Source: Pseudomonas sp. R4-35-07
GTDB taxonomy: Bacteria; Pseudomonadota; Gammaproteobacteria; Pseudomonadales; Pseudomonadaceae
Direction of reading: 5' to 3'
DNA: 64,000 bases
NCBI RefSeq assembly: GCF_003852235.1
Contig: NZ_CP027732.1
Span: forward strand, 1,736,001-1,800,000
The position numbers and the translations under genes are program-made. Below the pieces are notes generated by a model, which did no database searches, was not told where the DNA came from, and saw only the letters and a list, made by a program, of their open reading frames with translations. Of the stretch, positions 1 through 12,557 are shown in pieces. Position 1 is the first letter of the stretch. The number at the start of each line of letters is the position of its first letter.

Positions 1-481
1 CCGGGTCCAGGTTCAGCAGCTTGCACGCCAGGAGCATCGGCTCCGGGTCCGGCTTGCTGTTTTTCACGTGGTCCGGGCAGATCAGCACGGCCGAGCGTTC
101 GGCCAGGCCCAGTCGCTGCATGATCGGCTCGGCAAAGCGCACCGGCTTGTTGGTGACCACGCCCCAGATCAGCTTGGCCTTCTCAATGTCTTCCAGCAAT
201 TCGGCCATACCGTCGAACAGTTTGCTGTGCACCGCGCAGTCTTTGAGGTAGCGCTCGAGGAATTCCTGGCGCAGTGCTTCAAAGCCTGGCGACTCCGGGT
301 CCATCGAGAAGGTCACGGCGACCATGGCCCGTGCGCCACCGGAGATTTCATCGCGAATATGCTGCGGGTTGACCGGTGCCAGGCCACGCTCGGCGCGCAT
401 GGCCTGGCAGATGGCGATAAAGTCTGGCGCGGTGTCCAGCAGGGTACCGTCCATGTCGAAGAGAACCGCTCGCAACTTCAC
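1..481 (-). CDS. mupP: N-acetylmuramic acid 6-phosphate phosphatase (HAD family), 3' part cut by window edge
   Basis: HAD-superfamily phosphatase. It begins at a GTG (481-479) and reads [20 protein letters not shown], with the catalytic DxDGT motif at residues 9-13; the frame stays open to the window edge, so about 160 codons are seen and the C-terminus is missing. The stop of ubiG lies 4 bp upstream, so the two are co-transcribed. HAD proteins directly downstream of ubiG in Pseudomonas were long called phosphoglycolate phosphatase (gph); established work on MupP shows that it dephosphorylates MurNAc-6-phosphate in the cell-wall recycling route that bypasses de novo UDP-MurNAc synthesis. The choice of MupP rather than Gph rests on gene context, not on a specific residue. 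Confidence 0.85.
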   Translation of the reverse strand, partial: MKLRAVLFDMDGTLLDTAPDFIAICQAMRAERGLAPVNPQHIRDEISGGARAMVAVTFSMDPESPGFEALRQEFLERYLKDCAVHSKLFDGMAELLEDIEKAKLIWGVVTNKPVRFAEPIMQRLGLAERSAVLICPDHVKNSKPDPEPMLLACKLLNLDP

Positions 482-485
482 AGGC

Positions 486-1184
486 TTACTCCTCGCGCAG
501 GGTCTGGATCATGTAGTTGACGTCAACGTCGCTGGCCAGCTTGTAGTGCTTGGTCAGTGGGTTGTAGGTCAGGCCGATGATGTCTTTTACGCTGAGGCCG
601 GCCTGACGGCTCCAGGCCCCCAACTCGGACGGGCGGATGAATTTCTTGAAGTCGTGGGTGCCGCGCGGCAGCAGCTTCATGATGTATTCGGCGCCAATGA
701 TCGCGAACAGATAAGCCTTGGGATTGCGGTTGATGGTGGAGAAGAACACCTGGCCGCCGGGCTTGACCATGCGGAAACAGGCGCGGATCACCGAAGACGG
801 GTCGGGCACATGCTCGAGCATTTCCAGGCAGGTGACCACGTCGAACTGCTCGGGCATTTCCTCGGCCAGGGCTTCGGCGGTGATCTGGCGGTACTCCACG
901 CTCACGCCGGATTCCAGCTGGTGCAGCTGGGCCACGGCCAGCGGCGCTTCGCCCATGTCGATGCCCATCACGGTAGCGCCACGCTGGGCCATGGCCTCGC
1001 TGAGGATGCCGCCGCCGCAACCGACGTCCAGCACCTTCTTGCCGGCCAGGTTGACGCGTTCGTCAATCCAGTTGACTCGCAGCGGGTTGATGTCGTGCAG
1101 GGGCTTGAACTCGCTTTCACGGTCCCACCAGCGGTGGGCCAGGGCTTCGAATTTGGCGATTTCGGCGTGGTCGACGTTGCTCAT
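486..1184 (-). CDS. ubiG: Ubiquinone biosynthesis O-methyltransferase UbiG
   Basis: SAM-dependent O-methyltransferase acting twice in ubiquinone biosynthesis (on the 2-polyprenyl-6-hydroxyphenol and demethylubiquinol intermediates). The 232-residue length is the family norm. The SAM-binding motif [10 protein letters not shown], is at residues 51-59, preceded by the typical N-terminal AHRWWD stretch (residues 16-21). The protein is soluble. It sits 29 bp downstream of the amidohydrolase gene and 4 bp upstream of mupP on the same strand, so the three form one minus-strand operon. The start ATG at 1184 has a purine-rich stretch just upstream. Confidence 0.95.
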   Translation of the reverse strand: MSNVDHAEIAKFEALAHRWWDRESEFKPLHDINPLRVNWIDERVNLAGKKVLDVGCGGGILSEAMAQRGATVMGIDMGEAPLAVAQLHQLESGVSVEYRQITAEALAEEMPEQFDVVTCLEMLEHVPDPSSVIRACFRMVKPGGQVFFSTINRNPKAYLFAIIGAEYIMKLLPRGTHDFKKFIRPSELGAWSRQAGLSVKDIIGLTYNPLTKHYKLASDVDVNYMIQTLREE

Positions 1185-1213
1185 GGTGAATCCTCTGAAT
1201 CTGATAAATCGGT

Positions 1214-2545
1214 TTATTCGCTGTGCCCGCTGATGCGCTGGCCCCAGCCAATGGCCGTGGCGGTCAGCTGTTGTTCATCCATGCGGGTCAATCGTCGGTC
1301 GTCGAGCAACTGCTTGCCGGCGACCCAAAGGTGTTTCACGCAATCGCGACCGGTAGCGTAGATAAGCTGTGAGACCGGATCGTAGATCGGTTGTTGCGCC
1401 AGCCCCGAAAGGTCGAAGGCGACGATATCTGCGGCCTTGCCAACTTCCAGCGAGCCGATCTGGCTGTCCAGGCCCATCGCCCGCGCGCCATTGAGGGTCG
1501 CCATGCGCAGCGCGCGATGGGCGTCCAGCGCGGTGGCCGAACCAGCGACCGCCTTGGCCAGCATGGCGGCGGTGCGGGTTTCGCCCAACAGGTCGAGGTC
1601 GTTGTTGCTGGCGGCGCCGTCAGTGCCTATAGCCACATTGACGCCAGCCTGCCACAGGCGTTCAACCGGACAGAAGCCGCTGGCCAGTTTCAGGTTCGAT
1701 TCCGGGCAATGAATGACGCTGGTGTTGCTTTCTACCAGCAAAGCCAAGTCATCCTCGCTGATTTGGGTCATATGAACGGCCTGGAAGCGCGGGCCCAGCA
1801 AGCCAAGGCGACCCAGGCGTGCCAATGGCCGCTCGCCGGTCTGTTCCACGGCCTGCTGCACTTCAAAGGCGGTTTCGTGCACATGCATATGAATTGCGGC
1901 GTCCAGCTCTTCGGCGATCACCCGGATTTTCTCCAGGTTGTCATCGTTGACGGTGTAAGGCGCGTGGGGGCCGAACGTGATCTTGATGCGGGGATGGTGC
2001 TTGAGGTCGCCGAACAGCTCGATACCCTGGCGCATTGCCTCATCGGCGCTGCTTGCGCCAGGAATCGGAAAATCCAGGATCGGAATGGCGATCTGCGCGC
2101 GCATGCCGCTGTTGTGCACGCAGTCGCTGGCGACCTTGGGGTAGAAATACATGTCGGAGAAGCAGGTGATGCCGCCCTTGAGCTGCTCGGCGATGGCCAG
2201 GTTGGTGCCGTCGCGCACGAAGGCTTCATCGACCCACTTGGCTTCGGCGGGCCAGATGTGTTTTTCCAGCCAGGTCATCAACGGCAGGTCATCGGCCAAG
2301 CCGCGAAACAGGCTCATCGCCGCATGCCCATGGGCGTTGATCAGGCCCGGGCTGAGCAGCATGCCGGGCAGCTCGCGCACTTCGCTGGCTTCAAGCTTGA
2401 GCGCCGCCGCCCGTGGCCCGATAAACACGATGCAGCCGTCGCGGATACCCAGGCCATGCTCCTTGAGCACCACGCCAGCAGGTTCGACGGGGACCAGCCA
2501 GGTCGGCAGGAGCAATAAGTCGAGCGGGGCGGCAGTGGGCGTCAT
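1214..2545 (-). CDS. mtaD: TRZ/ATZ-type amidohydrolase, probable 5'-methylthioadenosine/S-adenosylhomocysteine deaminase
   Basis: Metal-dependent deaminase of the amidohydrolase superfamily, 443 residues. Visible metal-site motifs are HGH at residues 72-74 ([10 protein letters not shown]), the central HMHVHE motif, and the late [14 protein letters not shown] segment carrying the catalytic Asp. In P. aeruginosa the gene in this position (PA3170) was characterised as a methylthioadenosine deaminase, converting MTA to methylthioinosine; SAH or related adenosines are possible substrates. It is divergent from mtnA, which belongs to the same methylthio-salvage area of metabolism, and it heads the operon with ubiG and mupP. 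The assignment of substrate is by homology and context only. All metal ligands appear intact, unlike the neighbouring MtnA active site. Confidence 0.8.
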   Translation of the reverse strand: MTPTAAPLDLLLLPTWLVPVEPAGVVLKEHGLGIRDGCIVFIGPRAAALKLEASEVRELPGMLLSPGLINAHGHAAMSLFRGLADDLPLMTWLEKHIWPAEAKWVDEAFVRDGTNLAIAEQLKGGITCFSDMYFYPKVASDCVHNSGMRAQIAIPILDFPIPGASSADEAMRQGIELFGDLKHHPRIKITFGPHAPYTVNDDNLEKIRVIAEELDAAIHMHVHETAFEVQQAVEQTGERPLARLGRLGLLGPRFQAVHMTQISEDDLALLVESNTSVIHCPESNLKLASGFCPVERLWQAGVNVAIGTDGAASNNDLDLLGETRTAAMLAKAVAGSATALDAHRALRMATLNGARAMGLDSQIGSLEVGKAADIVAFDLSGLAQQPIYDPVSQLIYATGRDCVKHLWVAGKQLLDDRRLTRMDEQQLTATAIGWGQRISGHSE

Positions 2546-2654
2546 CGCAGGCTTCTTCCTGGGCAGCTATAAAAGAAGGGCGAAGTATACCCGAGCGTCC
2601 TGGCTGGCGGATCGCTATAATCGGCGGCTTTTGTTCATGAGTACGGGGAAAGGG

Positions 2655-3725
2655 ATGCGCGACCGACTGTTGGCTGCAGAGAAGGTGAAGGCCATCGATT
2701 GGCGTGATGGCGTGCTGCACCTGCTCGATCAGCGTGCGCTGCCGGCCCGGGAATGCTGGGTGGCCTGCTCGACCGTCGGCGAGGTGGCCGCCGCCATCCG
2801 CTCGATGGTGGTACGCGGCGCGTCGGCCATCGGCATCAGCGCGGCCTACGGGCTGGTGCTGGCTGCTCGCGAGCGCATGGCCGAAGGCGGCGACTGGCAG
2901 GCGGCCTGGGAAGAAGACTACGCACTGCTGGCCGATACCCGACCCACTGCATCGAACCTGTTCTGGGCGCTGAAATGCATGCGCGACCGCCTCGACCGTC
3001 TCAAGCAGCACGCCGACCCATTGGCGGTGCTGGAAGCTGAAGCCATTGCGATCCATGAAAGCGACCGCGAGGCCAATGTGGTCATGGCCCAATTGGGTAT
3101 GGAGAGGATTCGCAAGCACCAGGGCAACGCCCAGGCGATCCTCACCCATGGCAACGCCGGCGCATTGGCCTCGGGCGGTGTCGGCACGGCCCTCGGGGTG
3201 ATTCGTGCGGCGTTCCTGGAAGGGCTGGTCGAGCAGGTCTATGCCAACGAAACCCGTCCCTGGCTGCAAGGCTCGCGCCTGACGGCGTGGGAGTTGGCGG
3301 GCGAGGGTATCCCGGTGACGGTCAATGCCGACTCCGCCGGGGCGCATATCCTCAAAGCCAAAGGCGTGACCTGGGTGGTGGTTGGCGCTGACTGCATCGC
3401 GGCCAATGGCGATGTGATCGGCAAGATCGGCACCTATCAGTTGGCCGTGTGTGCCATGCACCACGGCGTGCGCTTTATGGTGGTGGCGTCGAGCTCGACC
3501 CTCGACCTGATGATGGCCACTGGCGATGATGTGGCCTTGGAAGAGCGTGATGTGGCTGAGTTGCTGGAGGTGAATGGCCAGCGGCTGGAGGTGCAGGCCT
3601 TCAACCCGGTTTTCGATGTCACCCCGGCCGACCTGATCGACGTGATCGTCACCGAGAAAGGTGTGGTGGAGCGGCCGGATGCGGCCAAGCTGGCCAGGTT
3701 GATGTGCCGTAAGCGGCTGCATTGA
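2655..3725 (+). CDS. mtnA: Methylthioribose-1-phosphate isomerase homologue MtnA lacking the catalytic Cys
   Basis: Aldose-ketose isomerase family of the methionine salvage pathway (MTR-1-P to MTRu-1-P), 356 residues from the ATG at 2655, which is preceded by GGGGA; an in-frame ATG at 2637 has no Shine-Dalgarno (SD) sequence and lies just after a TATAAT (2616-2621). Family landmarks [27 protein letters not shown] and the C-terminal [14 protein letters not shown] are clear. However, the usual LTHCN.GALA active-site motif reads [10 protein letters not shown]: the catalytic Cys (Cys160 in B. subtilis numbering) is Gly166 here. Other normally conserved positions also differ: RGAP to RGAS, GADRI to GADCI (a new Cys next to the catalytic Asp246), and NKIGTY to GKIGTY. 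The frame is full length with no stop. The protein may be inactive or may have a changed chemistry. Confidence 0.85.
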   Translation: MRDRLLAAEKVKAIDWRDGVLHLLDQRALPARECWVACSTVGEVAAAIRSMVVRGASAIGISAAYGLVLAARERMAEGGDWQAAWEEDYALLADTRPTASNLFWALKCMRDRLDRLKQHADPLAVLEAEAIAIHESDREANVVMAQLGMERIRKHQGNAQAILTHGNAGALASGGVGTALGVIRAAFLEGLVEQVYANETRPWLQGSRLTAWELAGEGIPVTVNADSAGAHILKAKGVTWVVVGADCIAANGDVIGKIGTYQLAVCAMHHGVRFMVVASSSTLDLMMATGDDVALEERDVAELLEVNGQRLEVQAFNPVFDVTPADLIDVIVTEKGVVERPDAAKLARLMCRKRLH

Positions 3726-3746
3726 GGGTGGTGGTGTTTGTTGAAG

Positions 3747-3828
3747 AGCAATCGGGAGCAAGCCCCCTCCCACATTTGATTTGTGAACACAGTCAAAATG
3801 TGGGAGGGGGCTTGCTCCCCGATTGGCC
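3747..3828. repeat. REPIN-type paired palindromic repeat
   Basis: Two inverted arms of about 30 bp (3747-3778 and 3796-3826) face each other. Each carries the core GGGAGCAAGCCCCCTCCCAC or its complement. The element lies between mtnA and gyrA, about 20 bp after the mtnA stop. Similar elements recur at 32641 and, collapsed, at 37345. Such extragenic repeats are common in P. fluorescens. The rest of the intergenic stretch (3829-4091) shows no gene that I can support. Confidence 0.85.
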
Positions 3829-4091
3829 CTAAAAGTCAATAAAACTTCCGGATCCACCCCCAAAAAACAGCACCACCCCATCTCTGAGCCTCTCTCGTCC
3901 TCCTCAAGCCTGTCATTCATCAAATTACTAGCCTCCATGCGCATCAGGGGGATAGGTGCGTGGCGGCGATTGTGATAACATCCGGCGGTTTCCAGGGCCG
4001 CCCCGAGGGGTTGCCCATAACGTGCAGATCCGTGTCATAACTCGTTGATTTGTCGTAAGTCGTTGTCAGGCACCGTGCCGGCAGCGGCGAG

Positions 4092-4121
4092 CTTCGTTCG
4101 TCCCATCTGGACGTGACGAAG
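4092..4121 (+). promoter_or_regulatory. Stem-loop in gyrA 5' leader (candidate gyrA RNA motif)
   Basis: A strong hairpin lies about 30 nt before the gyrA start. The outer arms CTTCGT/ACGAAG and inner arms CGTCC/GGACG close a CATCT loop with small internal bulges. A conserved RNA structure upstream of gyrA in Pseudomonas has been described from comparative genomics; whether this hairpin is that motif needs a covariance-model check. A gyrA SD, AAGGAA, follows at about 4134-4139. Confidence 0.5.
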
Positions 4122-4150
4122 TTTCACCCGAAAAAGGAATCAGGCTTCTC

Positions 4151-6805
<2,655 letters not shown>

Positions 6806-6815
6806 GCGGACACAC

Positions 6816-6850
6816 AGGGGGCGGATGAAGATTCGCCCCCTTGTTGTTTG
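6816..6850 (+). terminator. Rho-independent terminator of gyrA
   Basis: Ten-bp GC-rich arms (GGGGGCGGAT / ATTCGCCCCC, one G-T wobble) around a GAAG tetraloop start 11 bp after the gyrA stop and are followed by TTGTTGTTTG. Confidence 0.85.
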
Positions 6851-6876
6851 TCCCCTTTGAAATACAACGCCGCCCC

Positions 6877-6978
6877 CTGTAGGAGCGAGCTTGCTCGCGA
6901 AAATCGCCAACGATAACGCGGGCTGCCAGAGACGCCCTTGCGCTCTCGGGTTTTTCGCGAGCAAGCTCGCTCCTACAG
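6877..6978. repeat. REPIN-type repeat, TAGGAGCGAGCTTGCTCGCG subclass
   Basis: Inverted arms at 6877-6903 and 6952-6978 share CTGTAGGAGCGAGC and its complement. The core differs from that of the repeats at 3747 and 32641, so this is a second repeat subfamily. It fills most of the gyrA-serC gap and ends about 40 bp before the serC start. Confidence 0.85.
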
Positions 6979-7016
6979 TGTTTGATTTCAGTCCCACCAG
7001 ATCAGAGAGATTGGAT

Positions 7017-8102
7017 GTGAGCAAGAGAGCCTATAACTTCTGTGCCGGTCCCGCGGCGCTTCCTGAAGCAGTCCTGCAGCGCGCGCAGGCTGAACTCCTC
7101 GACTGGCATGGAAAAGGCCTCTCCGTGATGGAAATGAGCCATCGCAGCGATGAGTTCGTATCCATCGCCACCAAGGCTGAGCAGGACCTGCGCGACTTGC
7201 TGGGCATCCCTTCCCACTACAAAGTGCTGTTCCTGCAGGGCGGCGCCAGCCAGCAGTTCGCCCAGATCCCGCTGAACCTGCTGCCGGAAGACGGCACGGC
7301 GGACTATATCGACACCGGTATCTGGGGGCAGAAGGCCATTGAAGAGGCCTCCCGCTACGGTCACGTCAACGTGGCAGGCACCGCCAAGCCTTATGACTAC
7401 TTCGCCATTCCGGGTCAGAACGAATGGAAACTGTCGAAGGACGCGGCCTACGTGCACTACGTCGCCAACGAAACCATCGGCGGCCTGGAATTCGACTGGG
7501 TGCCGCAGGTGGGCGACGTTCCACTGGTGTGCGACATGTCTTCGGACATCCTCTCGCGCCCGATCGATGTGTCCAAGTACGGCATGATCTACGCCGGCGC
7601 GCAGAAAAACATCGGCCCGAGCGGCATCCTGGTCAACATCATCCGTGAAGACCTGCTGGGCCGCGCCCGCTCGCTGTGCCCGACCATGCTCAACTACAAG
7701 GTCGCGGCCGATAACGGCTCGATGTACAACACTCCGCCGGCGTTCGCCTGGTACTTGTCCGGCCTAGTGTTCGAATGGCTCAAGGAGCAGGGCGGCGTGG
7801 CGGCCATGGGTAAGCTCAACGAAGTGAAGAAGCGCACCCTGTACGACTTCATCGACGCCAGCGGCTTGTACAGCAACCCGATCAACCTCAGCGACCGCTC
7901 GTGGATGAACGTGCCGTTCCGCCTGGCTGACGACCGCCTGGACAAGCCATTCCTGGCCGGCGCCGAAGCGCGTGGCCTGTTGAACCTCAAGGGCCACCGT
8001 TCGGTCGGCGGCATGCGCGCCTCCATCTATAACGCTGTCGACATCCACGCGATCAACGCGCTGGTTGCCTACATGGCAGAGTTTGAAAAGGAACACGGCT
8101 AA
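7017..8102 (+). CDS. serC: Phosphoserine aminotransferase
   Basis: A PLP enzyme of serine and pyridoxal-phosphate biosynthesis, converting 3-phosphohydroxypyruvate to O-phosphoserine. The chosen GTG start at 7017 gives MSKRAYNFCAGPAALPEA, the exact family N-terminus, and 361 residues; the longer open frame extends into the REPIN and is not coding. The PLP lysine is Lys197 in YAGAQKNIGPSG. It is the first gene of the serC-pheA-hisC-tyrA/aroA-cmk-rpsA supra-operon; its TAA overlaps the pheA ATG by one base (TAATG). Confidence 0.97.
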   Translation: MSKRAYNFCAGPAALPEAVLQRAQAELLDWHGKGLSVMEMSHRSDEFVSIATKAEQDLRDLLGIPSHYKVLFLQGGASQQFAQIPLNLLPEDGTADYIDTGIWGQKAIEEASRYGHVNVAGTAKPYDYFAIPGQNEWKLSKDAAYVHYVANETIGGLEFDWVPQVGDVPLVCDMSSDILSRPIDVSKYGMIYAGAQKNIGPSGILVNIIREDLLGRARSLCPTMLNYKVAADNGSMYNTPPAFAWYLSGLVFEWLKEQGGVAAMGKLNEVKKRTLYDFIDASGLYSNPINLSDRSWMNVPFRLADDRLDKPFLAGAEARGLLNLKGHRSVGGMRASIYNAVDIHAINALVAYMAEFEKEHG

Positions 8103-9196
8103 TGTCTGAGCAAGAACTCAAGGCCCTGCGTGTACGCATCGACAGCCTGGACGAGAAAGTCCTCGAGCTGATCAGTGAGCGCGCACGCTGCGCCCAGGAA
8201 GTGGCGCGGGTAAAAATGGCGTCTTTGGCAGAAGGCGAAGTGCCGGTGTTCTACCGGCCTGAGCGAGAAGCCCAGGTGCTCAAGCGCGTGATGGAACGCA
8301 ACCAAGGCCCGCTGGGCAACGAAGAGATGGCGCGGTTGTTCCGTGAAATCATGTCCTCGTGCCTGGCCTTGGAGCAGCCGCTGAAAGTGGCGTACCTCGG
8401 CCCGGAAGGCACCTTCACCCAAGCGGCGGCCATGAAACATTTCGGCCATGCGGTGATCAGTAAGCCGATGGCGGCGATCGACGAAGTGTTCCGCGAAGTG
8501 GCGGCCGGTGCGGTGAATTTTGGCGTGGTGCCGGTGGAAAATTCCACCGAAGGCGCGGTCAACCACACGCTGGACAGCTTCCTCGAACACGACATGGTGA
8601 TCTGCGGTGAGGTCGAGCTGCGTATCCACCATCACCTGTTGGTGGGCGAGAACACCAAGACCGACAGCATCAGCCGGATCTATTCCCACGCCCAGTCCCT
8701 GGCCCAGTGCCGCAAGTGGCTGGATGCGCATTACCCGAATGTCGAGCGCGTGGCGGTCTCCAGCAATGCCGAGGCGGCCAAGCGGGTCAAGGGCGAGTGG
8801 AACTCGGCGGCGATTGCTGGCGATATGGCGGCAGGCCTGTATGGCTTGACGCGCCTGGCCGAGAAAATCGAGGACCGCCCGGACAACTCCACGCGTTTCC
8901 TGATGATCGGTAGCCAGGAAGTGCCGCCCACCGGCGACGACAAGACGTCGATCATCGTTTCCATGAGCAACAAGCCCGGCGCGCTGCATGAGCTGCTGGT
9001 GCCGTTCCACGACAACGGCATCGACCTGACGCGCATCGAGACGCGTCCTTCGCGCAGCGGTAAATGGACCTACGTGTTCTTCATCGACTTCATCGGGCAT
9101 CACCGCGACCCACTGGTCAAAGGCGTGCTGGAGAAAATCAGCCAGGAGGCCGTGGCACTCAAGGTGCTGGGCTCTTACCCGAAAGCGGTTTTGTGA
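8102..9196 (+). CDS. pheA: Bifunctional chorismate mutase/prephenate dehydratase (P-protein)
   Basis: Makes phenylpyruvate from chorismate by way of prephenate. The 364 residues divide into an N-terminal AroQ-type chorismate mutase (about 1-90, LRVRIDSLDEKVLELISERA), the dehydratase core (about 95-270, with YLGPEGTFTQAA and the VPVENSTEG motif), and a C-terminal ACT domain (about 280-355, GALHELL and ETRPSRS), where phenylalanine feedback acts in this family. The start is coupled to the serC stop. Confidence 0.97.
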   Translation: MSEQELKALRVRIDSLDEKVLELISERARCAQEVARVKMASLAEGEVPVFYRPEREAQVLKRVMERNQGPLGNEEMARLFREIMSSCLALEQPLKVAYLGPEGTFTQAAAMKHFGHAVISKPMAAIDEVFREVAAGAVNFGVVPVENSTEGAVNHTLDSFLEHDMVICGEVELRIHHHLLVGENTKTDSISRIYSHAQSLAQCRKWLDAHYPNVERVAVSSNAEAAKRVKGEWNSAAIAGDMAAGLYGLTRLAEKIEDRPDNSTRFLMIGSQEVPPTGDDKTSIIVSMSNKPGALHELLVPFHDNGIDLTRIETRPSRSGKWTYVFFIDFIGHHRDPLVKGVLEKISQEAVALKVLGSYPKAVL

Positions 9197-9205
9197 GGCT
9201 TTAAC

Positions 9206-10318
9206 ATGAGTGGCAACTTCCTCGCCCTGGCGCAGCCGGGCGTGCAACAACTGTCGCCTTACGTTCCGGGCAAGCCTGTGGACGAGCTGGCGCGTGAGTT
9301 GAATCTGGACCCGTCCAAGATCGTCAAGCTGGCGAGTAACGAAAACCCGCTGGGCCCGAGCCCCAAGGTGCTGGCGGCGATTCGTGAAGAGCTGGCTGAG
9401 CTGACCCGTTACCCCGACGGCAACGGCTTTGCCCTCAAGTCGCTGCTGGCGCAAAAATGCCGGGTCGAGCTGAATCAGGTGACCCTGGGCAACGGTTCCA
9501 ACGACATCCTCGAGCTGGTCGGTCGCGCTTATCTGGCGCCGGGCCTGAATGCGGTGTTCAGTGAGCATGCCTTTGCGGTCTACCCGATCGTGACCCAGGC
9601 CGTAGGCGCGGATGCCCGCGTTATACCGGCAAAAGAGTGGGGCCATGACCTGCCGGCGATGCTGGCGGCCATCGACGCCCAGACCCGCGTGGTGTTCATT
9701 GCCAACCCGAACAACCCCACCGGTACCTGGTTCGACGCACAGGCGCTGGACGACTTCCTGCAAGGCGTGCCCGAGCATGTGCTGGTGGTGCTGGACGAGG
9801 CTTACATCGAGTACGCCGAAGGCAGCGACCTGCCGGATGGCCTGGACTTCCTGGCGGCCTACCCGAACCTGCTGGTGTCGCGCACGTTCTCCAAGGCCTA
9901 TGGCCTGGCCTCGCTGCGGGTCGGCTACGGCTTGTCCACGGCGGTGGTTGCCGATGTGCTGAACCGCGTGCGCCAGCCGTTCAACGTCAACAGTCTCGCC
10001 CTGGCGGCGGCCTGTGCGGCGATCAAGGATGCCGACTATCTGGCAGAAAGCCGTCGCCTCAACGAAAGCGGCATGCAGCAATTGCAGGCAGGTTTCCGCG
10101 AGCTGGGCCTGGGCTGGATTGCGTCCAAGGGCAACTTCATCTGTGTCGACCTCGGCCAGGTAGCCGCCCCGGTCTTCCAGGGTTTGCTGCGCGAAGGCGT
10201 GATCGTGCGTCCGGTGGCCAATTACGGCATGCCGAATCACCTGCGTGTCACCATCGGTTTGCCGGCTGAGAACAGCCGCTTCCTGGAGGCGTTGGCCAAG
10301 GTTCTGGCCCGTGGTTGA
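9206..10318 (+). CDS. hisC: Histidinol-phosphate/aromatic aminotransferase (HisC2 type)
   Basis: A class I/II PLP aminotransferase of 370 residues. ASNENPLGPSP and NPNNPTGTW are family signatures, and Lys230 in SRTFSKAYGLASLR is the PLP lysine. Its place between pheA and tyrA implies a role in the transamination of phenylpyruvate and hydroxyphenylpyruvate as well as, or instead of, imidazole acetol phosphate; pseudomonads usually have another hisC in the his operon. It starts 10 bp after pheA, and its stop is followed within 30 bp by the tyrA/aroA start. Confidence 0.92.
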   Translation: MSGNFLALAQPGVQQLSPYVPGKPVDELARELNLDPSKIVKLASNENPLGPSPKVLAAIREELAELTRYPDGNGFALKSLLAQKCRVELNQVTLGNGSNDILELVGRAYLAPGLNAVFSEHAFAVYPIVTQAVGADARVIPAKEWGHDLPAMLAAIDAQTRVVFIANPNNPTGTWFDAQALDDFLQGVPEHVLVVLDEAYIEYAEGSDLPDGLDFLAAYPNLLVSRTFSKAYGLASLRVGYGLSTAVVADVLNRVRQPFNVNSLALAAACAAIKDADYLAESRRLNESGMQQLQAGFRELGLGWIASKGNFICVDLGQVAAPVFQGLLREGVIVRPVANYGMPNHLRVTIGLPAENSRFLEALAKVLARG

Positions 10319-10346
10319 TGTCACTGCATTGCAACCTGCTGTGCCT

Positions 10347-12557
10347 ATGATCGGTCGCCTGGTGGTGGTCGGTCTTGGGTTGATCGGTGGCTCCTTCGCC
10401 AAAGGCCTGCGTGAGAGTGGTTTGTGTGGCGAAGTGGTCGGCGTGGACCTGGACCCGCAATCGCGCCAGTTGGCGGTAGAACTGGGGGTGGTAGACCGTT
10501 GTGAGGCGGACCTGGCCGTCGCGTGCCGGGGCGCCGACGTGATCCAGCTGGCGGTACCGATCCTGGCCATGGAAAAGCTCTTGGCGATTTTGGCCGGCCT
10601 GGACCTGGGCAGCGCGATTCTCACGGATGTCGGCAGTGCCAAAGGCAATGTGGTGCGCGCGGCGCAACTGGCGTTTGGTGAAATGCCGCCGCGCTTCGTG
10701 CCGGGCCATCCGATTGCCGGTTCCGAGCAGAGCGGGGTGGAAGCGTCCAATGCGCAGCTGTTTCGTCGGCACAAAGTGATCCTGACCCCGCTTGCGCAGA
10801 CCGACCCAGCGGCGTTGGCCGTGGTGGATCGGCTGTGGCGGGAGCTGGGGGCGGACGTGGAGCATATGCAGGTCGAACGCCACGACGAAGTGCTCGCTGC
10901 TACCAGTCATCTGCCCCATCTGCTGGCGTTTGGCCTGGTGGATTCGTTGGCCAAGCGCAACGAAAATCTGGAGATTTTCCGCTATGCCGCCGGAGGCTTT
11001 CGCGACTTCACGCGGATTGCCGGCAGCGATCCGGTGATGTGGCATGACATCTTCCTCGCCAATCGCGAAGCGGTGTTGCGCACCCTGGACACCTTCCGCA
11101 GCGACCTGGATGCCTTGCGTGATGCGGTGGATGCAGGTGATGGTCACCAATTACTGGGCGTGTTCACCCGTGCGCGGGTGGCGCGTGAGCACTTCAGCAA
11201 GATCCTGGCGCGCCGGGCTTACATGGAAACCTCCGTGGACGCCGACGAACTGACGTTCATCGCCAGCCCCGGTGGCCGCTTGAGCGGGCGCATCCGGGTG
11301 CCGGGTGACAAGTCGATCTCCCATCGGTCGATCATGCTGGGCTCACTGGCCGACGGCGTGACCGAAGTTGAAGGCTTCCTGGAGGGCGAGGATGCCCTGG
11401 CGACGTTGCAGGCGTTCCGCGATATGGGCGTGGTGATTGAAGGGCCGCACCATGGGCGGGTGACGATTCATGGCGTGGGTTTGCACGGCTTGAAACCGGC
11501 GCCAGGGCCGATTTACCTGGGTAACTCCGGAACGTCCATGCGCCTGTTGTCCGGGTTGCTGGCGGCGCAGCGCTTCGACAGCGTGCTGACGGGCGATGCG
11601 TCGCTGTCCAGGCGCCCGATGAGTCGCGTGGCTGAGCCGTTGCGGGAAATGGGCGCAGTGATCGAGACCGGGCCGCAAGGGCGTCCGCCGCTGACCATCC
11701 GCGGTGGCCAGGCGCTGAAAGGCTTGAATTATGTAATGCCGATGGCCAGCGCCCAGGTGAAATCCTGCCTGTTGTTGGCCGGGCTGTATGCCGAAGGTAA
11801 AACCTGCGTGACCGAGCCTGCACCGACCCGCGACCATACCGAACGCATGTTGCGCGGTTTTGGCTATCCGGTAGGTGTGGAGGGCGCGACGGCGTCGGTT
11901 GAATCCGGGCATGCGTTGACCGCTACCCATATAGAGGTACCGGGAGACATTTCCTCGTCGGCTTTTTTCCTGGTCGCAGCTACGATTGCCGAGGGTTCCG
12001 AGCTGTTGCTGGAACATGTCGGTATCAACCCGACCCGCACCGGGGTGATCGATATCCTGCGCCTGATGGGTGCAGACATCACCTTGGAAAACCCGCGTGA
12101 AGTGGGTGGTGAACCGGTCGCCGACCTGCGTGTACGCGCGGCTGTACTCAAGGGTATCGAGATTCCCGAAGCGCTGGTGCCGCTGGCGATCGATGAGTTC
12201 CCCGTGCTGTTCGTCGCCGCCGCCTGCGCGCAGGGGCGCACCGTGCTGCGCGGTGCCGAGGAGTTGCGGGTGAAGGAGTCCGACCGTATCCAGGTCATGG
12301 CCGACGGTCTGTTGGCGCTGGGTGTGAAGTGTGAACCGACGCCTGATGGGATTATCATCGACGGCGGCGCGATAGACGGTGGCGACGTGCATGCCCATGG
12401 CGATCATCGGATTGCCATGGCGTTCAGCGTGGCGTCCTTACGAGCGGCGGCGCCGATTCGTATCCGTGATTGCGCCAACGTTGCTACATCTTTTCCGAAT
12501 TTTCTTACACTGTGTGCCCACGTCGGCATGCGTGTAGCCCAAGAGGCTCAATTGTGA
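10347..12557 (+). CDS. aroA: Fused prephenate dehydrogenase / EPSP synthase (TyrA-AroA)
   Basis: A natural fusion of 736 residues. Residues 1-290 form the NAD-dependent arogenate/prephenate dehydrogenase ([16 protein letters not shown] at the N-terminus; tyrosine branch). Residues about 300-736 form 3-phosphoshikimate 1-carboxyvinyltransferase ([24 protein letters not shown]), which makes EPSP in the common shikimate pathway. The ATG at 10347 matches the usual N-terminus MIGRLVVVG; a GTG at 10311, overlapping the hisC stop, is an alternative that adds 12 residues. The fusion is known in Pseudomonas. Its stop overlaps the start of cmk (GTGA). Confidence 0.95.
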   Translation: MIGRLVVVGLGLIGGSFAKGLRESGLCGEVVGVDLDPQSRQLAVELGVVDRCEADLAVACRGADVIQLAVPILAMEKLLAILAGLDLGSAILTDVGSAKGNVVRAAQLAFGEMPPRFVPGHPIAGSEQSGVEASNAQLFRRHKVILTPLAQTDPAALAVVDRLWRELGADVEHMQVERHDEVLAATSHLPHLLAFGLVDSLAKRNENLEIFRYAAGGFRDFTRIAGSDPVMWHDIFLANREAVLRTLDTFRSDLDALRDAVDAGDGHQLLGVFTRARVAREHFSKILARRAYMETSVDADELTFIASPGGRLSGRIRVPGDKSISHRSIMLGSLADGVTEVEGFLEGEDALATLQAFRDMGVVIEGPHHGRVTIHGVGLHGLKPAPGPIYLGNSGTSMRLLSGLLAAQRFDSVLTGDASLSRRPMSRVAEPLREMGAVIETGPQGRPPLTIRGGQALKGLNYVMPMASAQVKSCLLLAGLYAEGKTCVTEPAPTRDHTERMLRGFGYPVGVEGATASVESGHALTATHIEVPGDISSSAFFLVAATIAEGSELLLEHVGINPTRTGVIDILRLMGADITLENPREVGGEPVADLRVRAAVLKGIEIPEALVPLAIDEFPVLFVAAACAQGRTVLRGAEELRVKESDRIQVMADGLLALGVKCEPTPDGIIIDGGAIDGGDVHAHGDHRIAMAFSVASLRAAAPIRIRDCANVATSFPNFLTLCAHVGMRVAQEAQL

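Noticed and set aside
2637..2654. Upstream ATG as the mtnA start
   Set aside because: No SD and very close to the putative -10; ATG 2655 has GGGGA and gives the family N-terminus [12 protein letters not shown].
8099..10774. An 891-codon minus-strand frame opposite pheA and hisC
   Set aside because: An antisense shadow of two certain genes.
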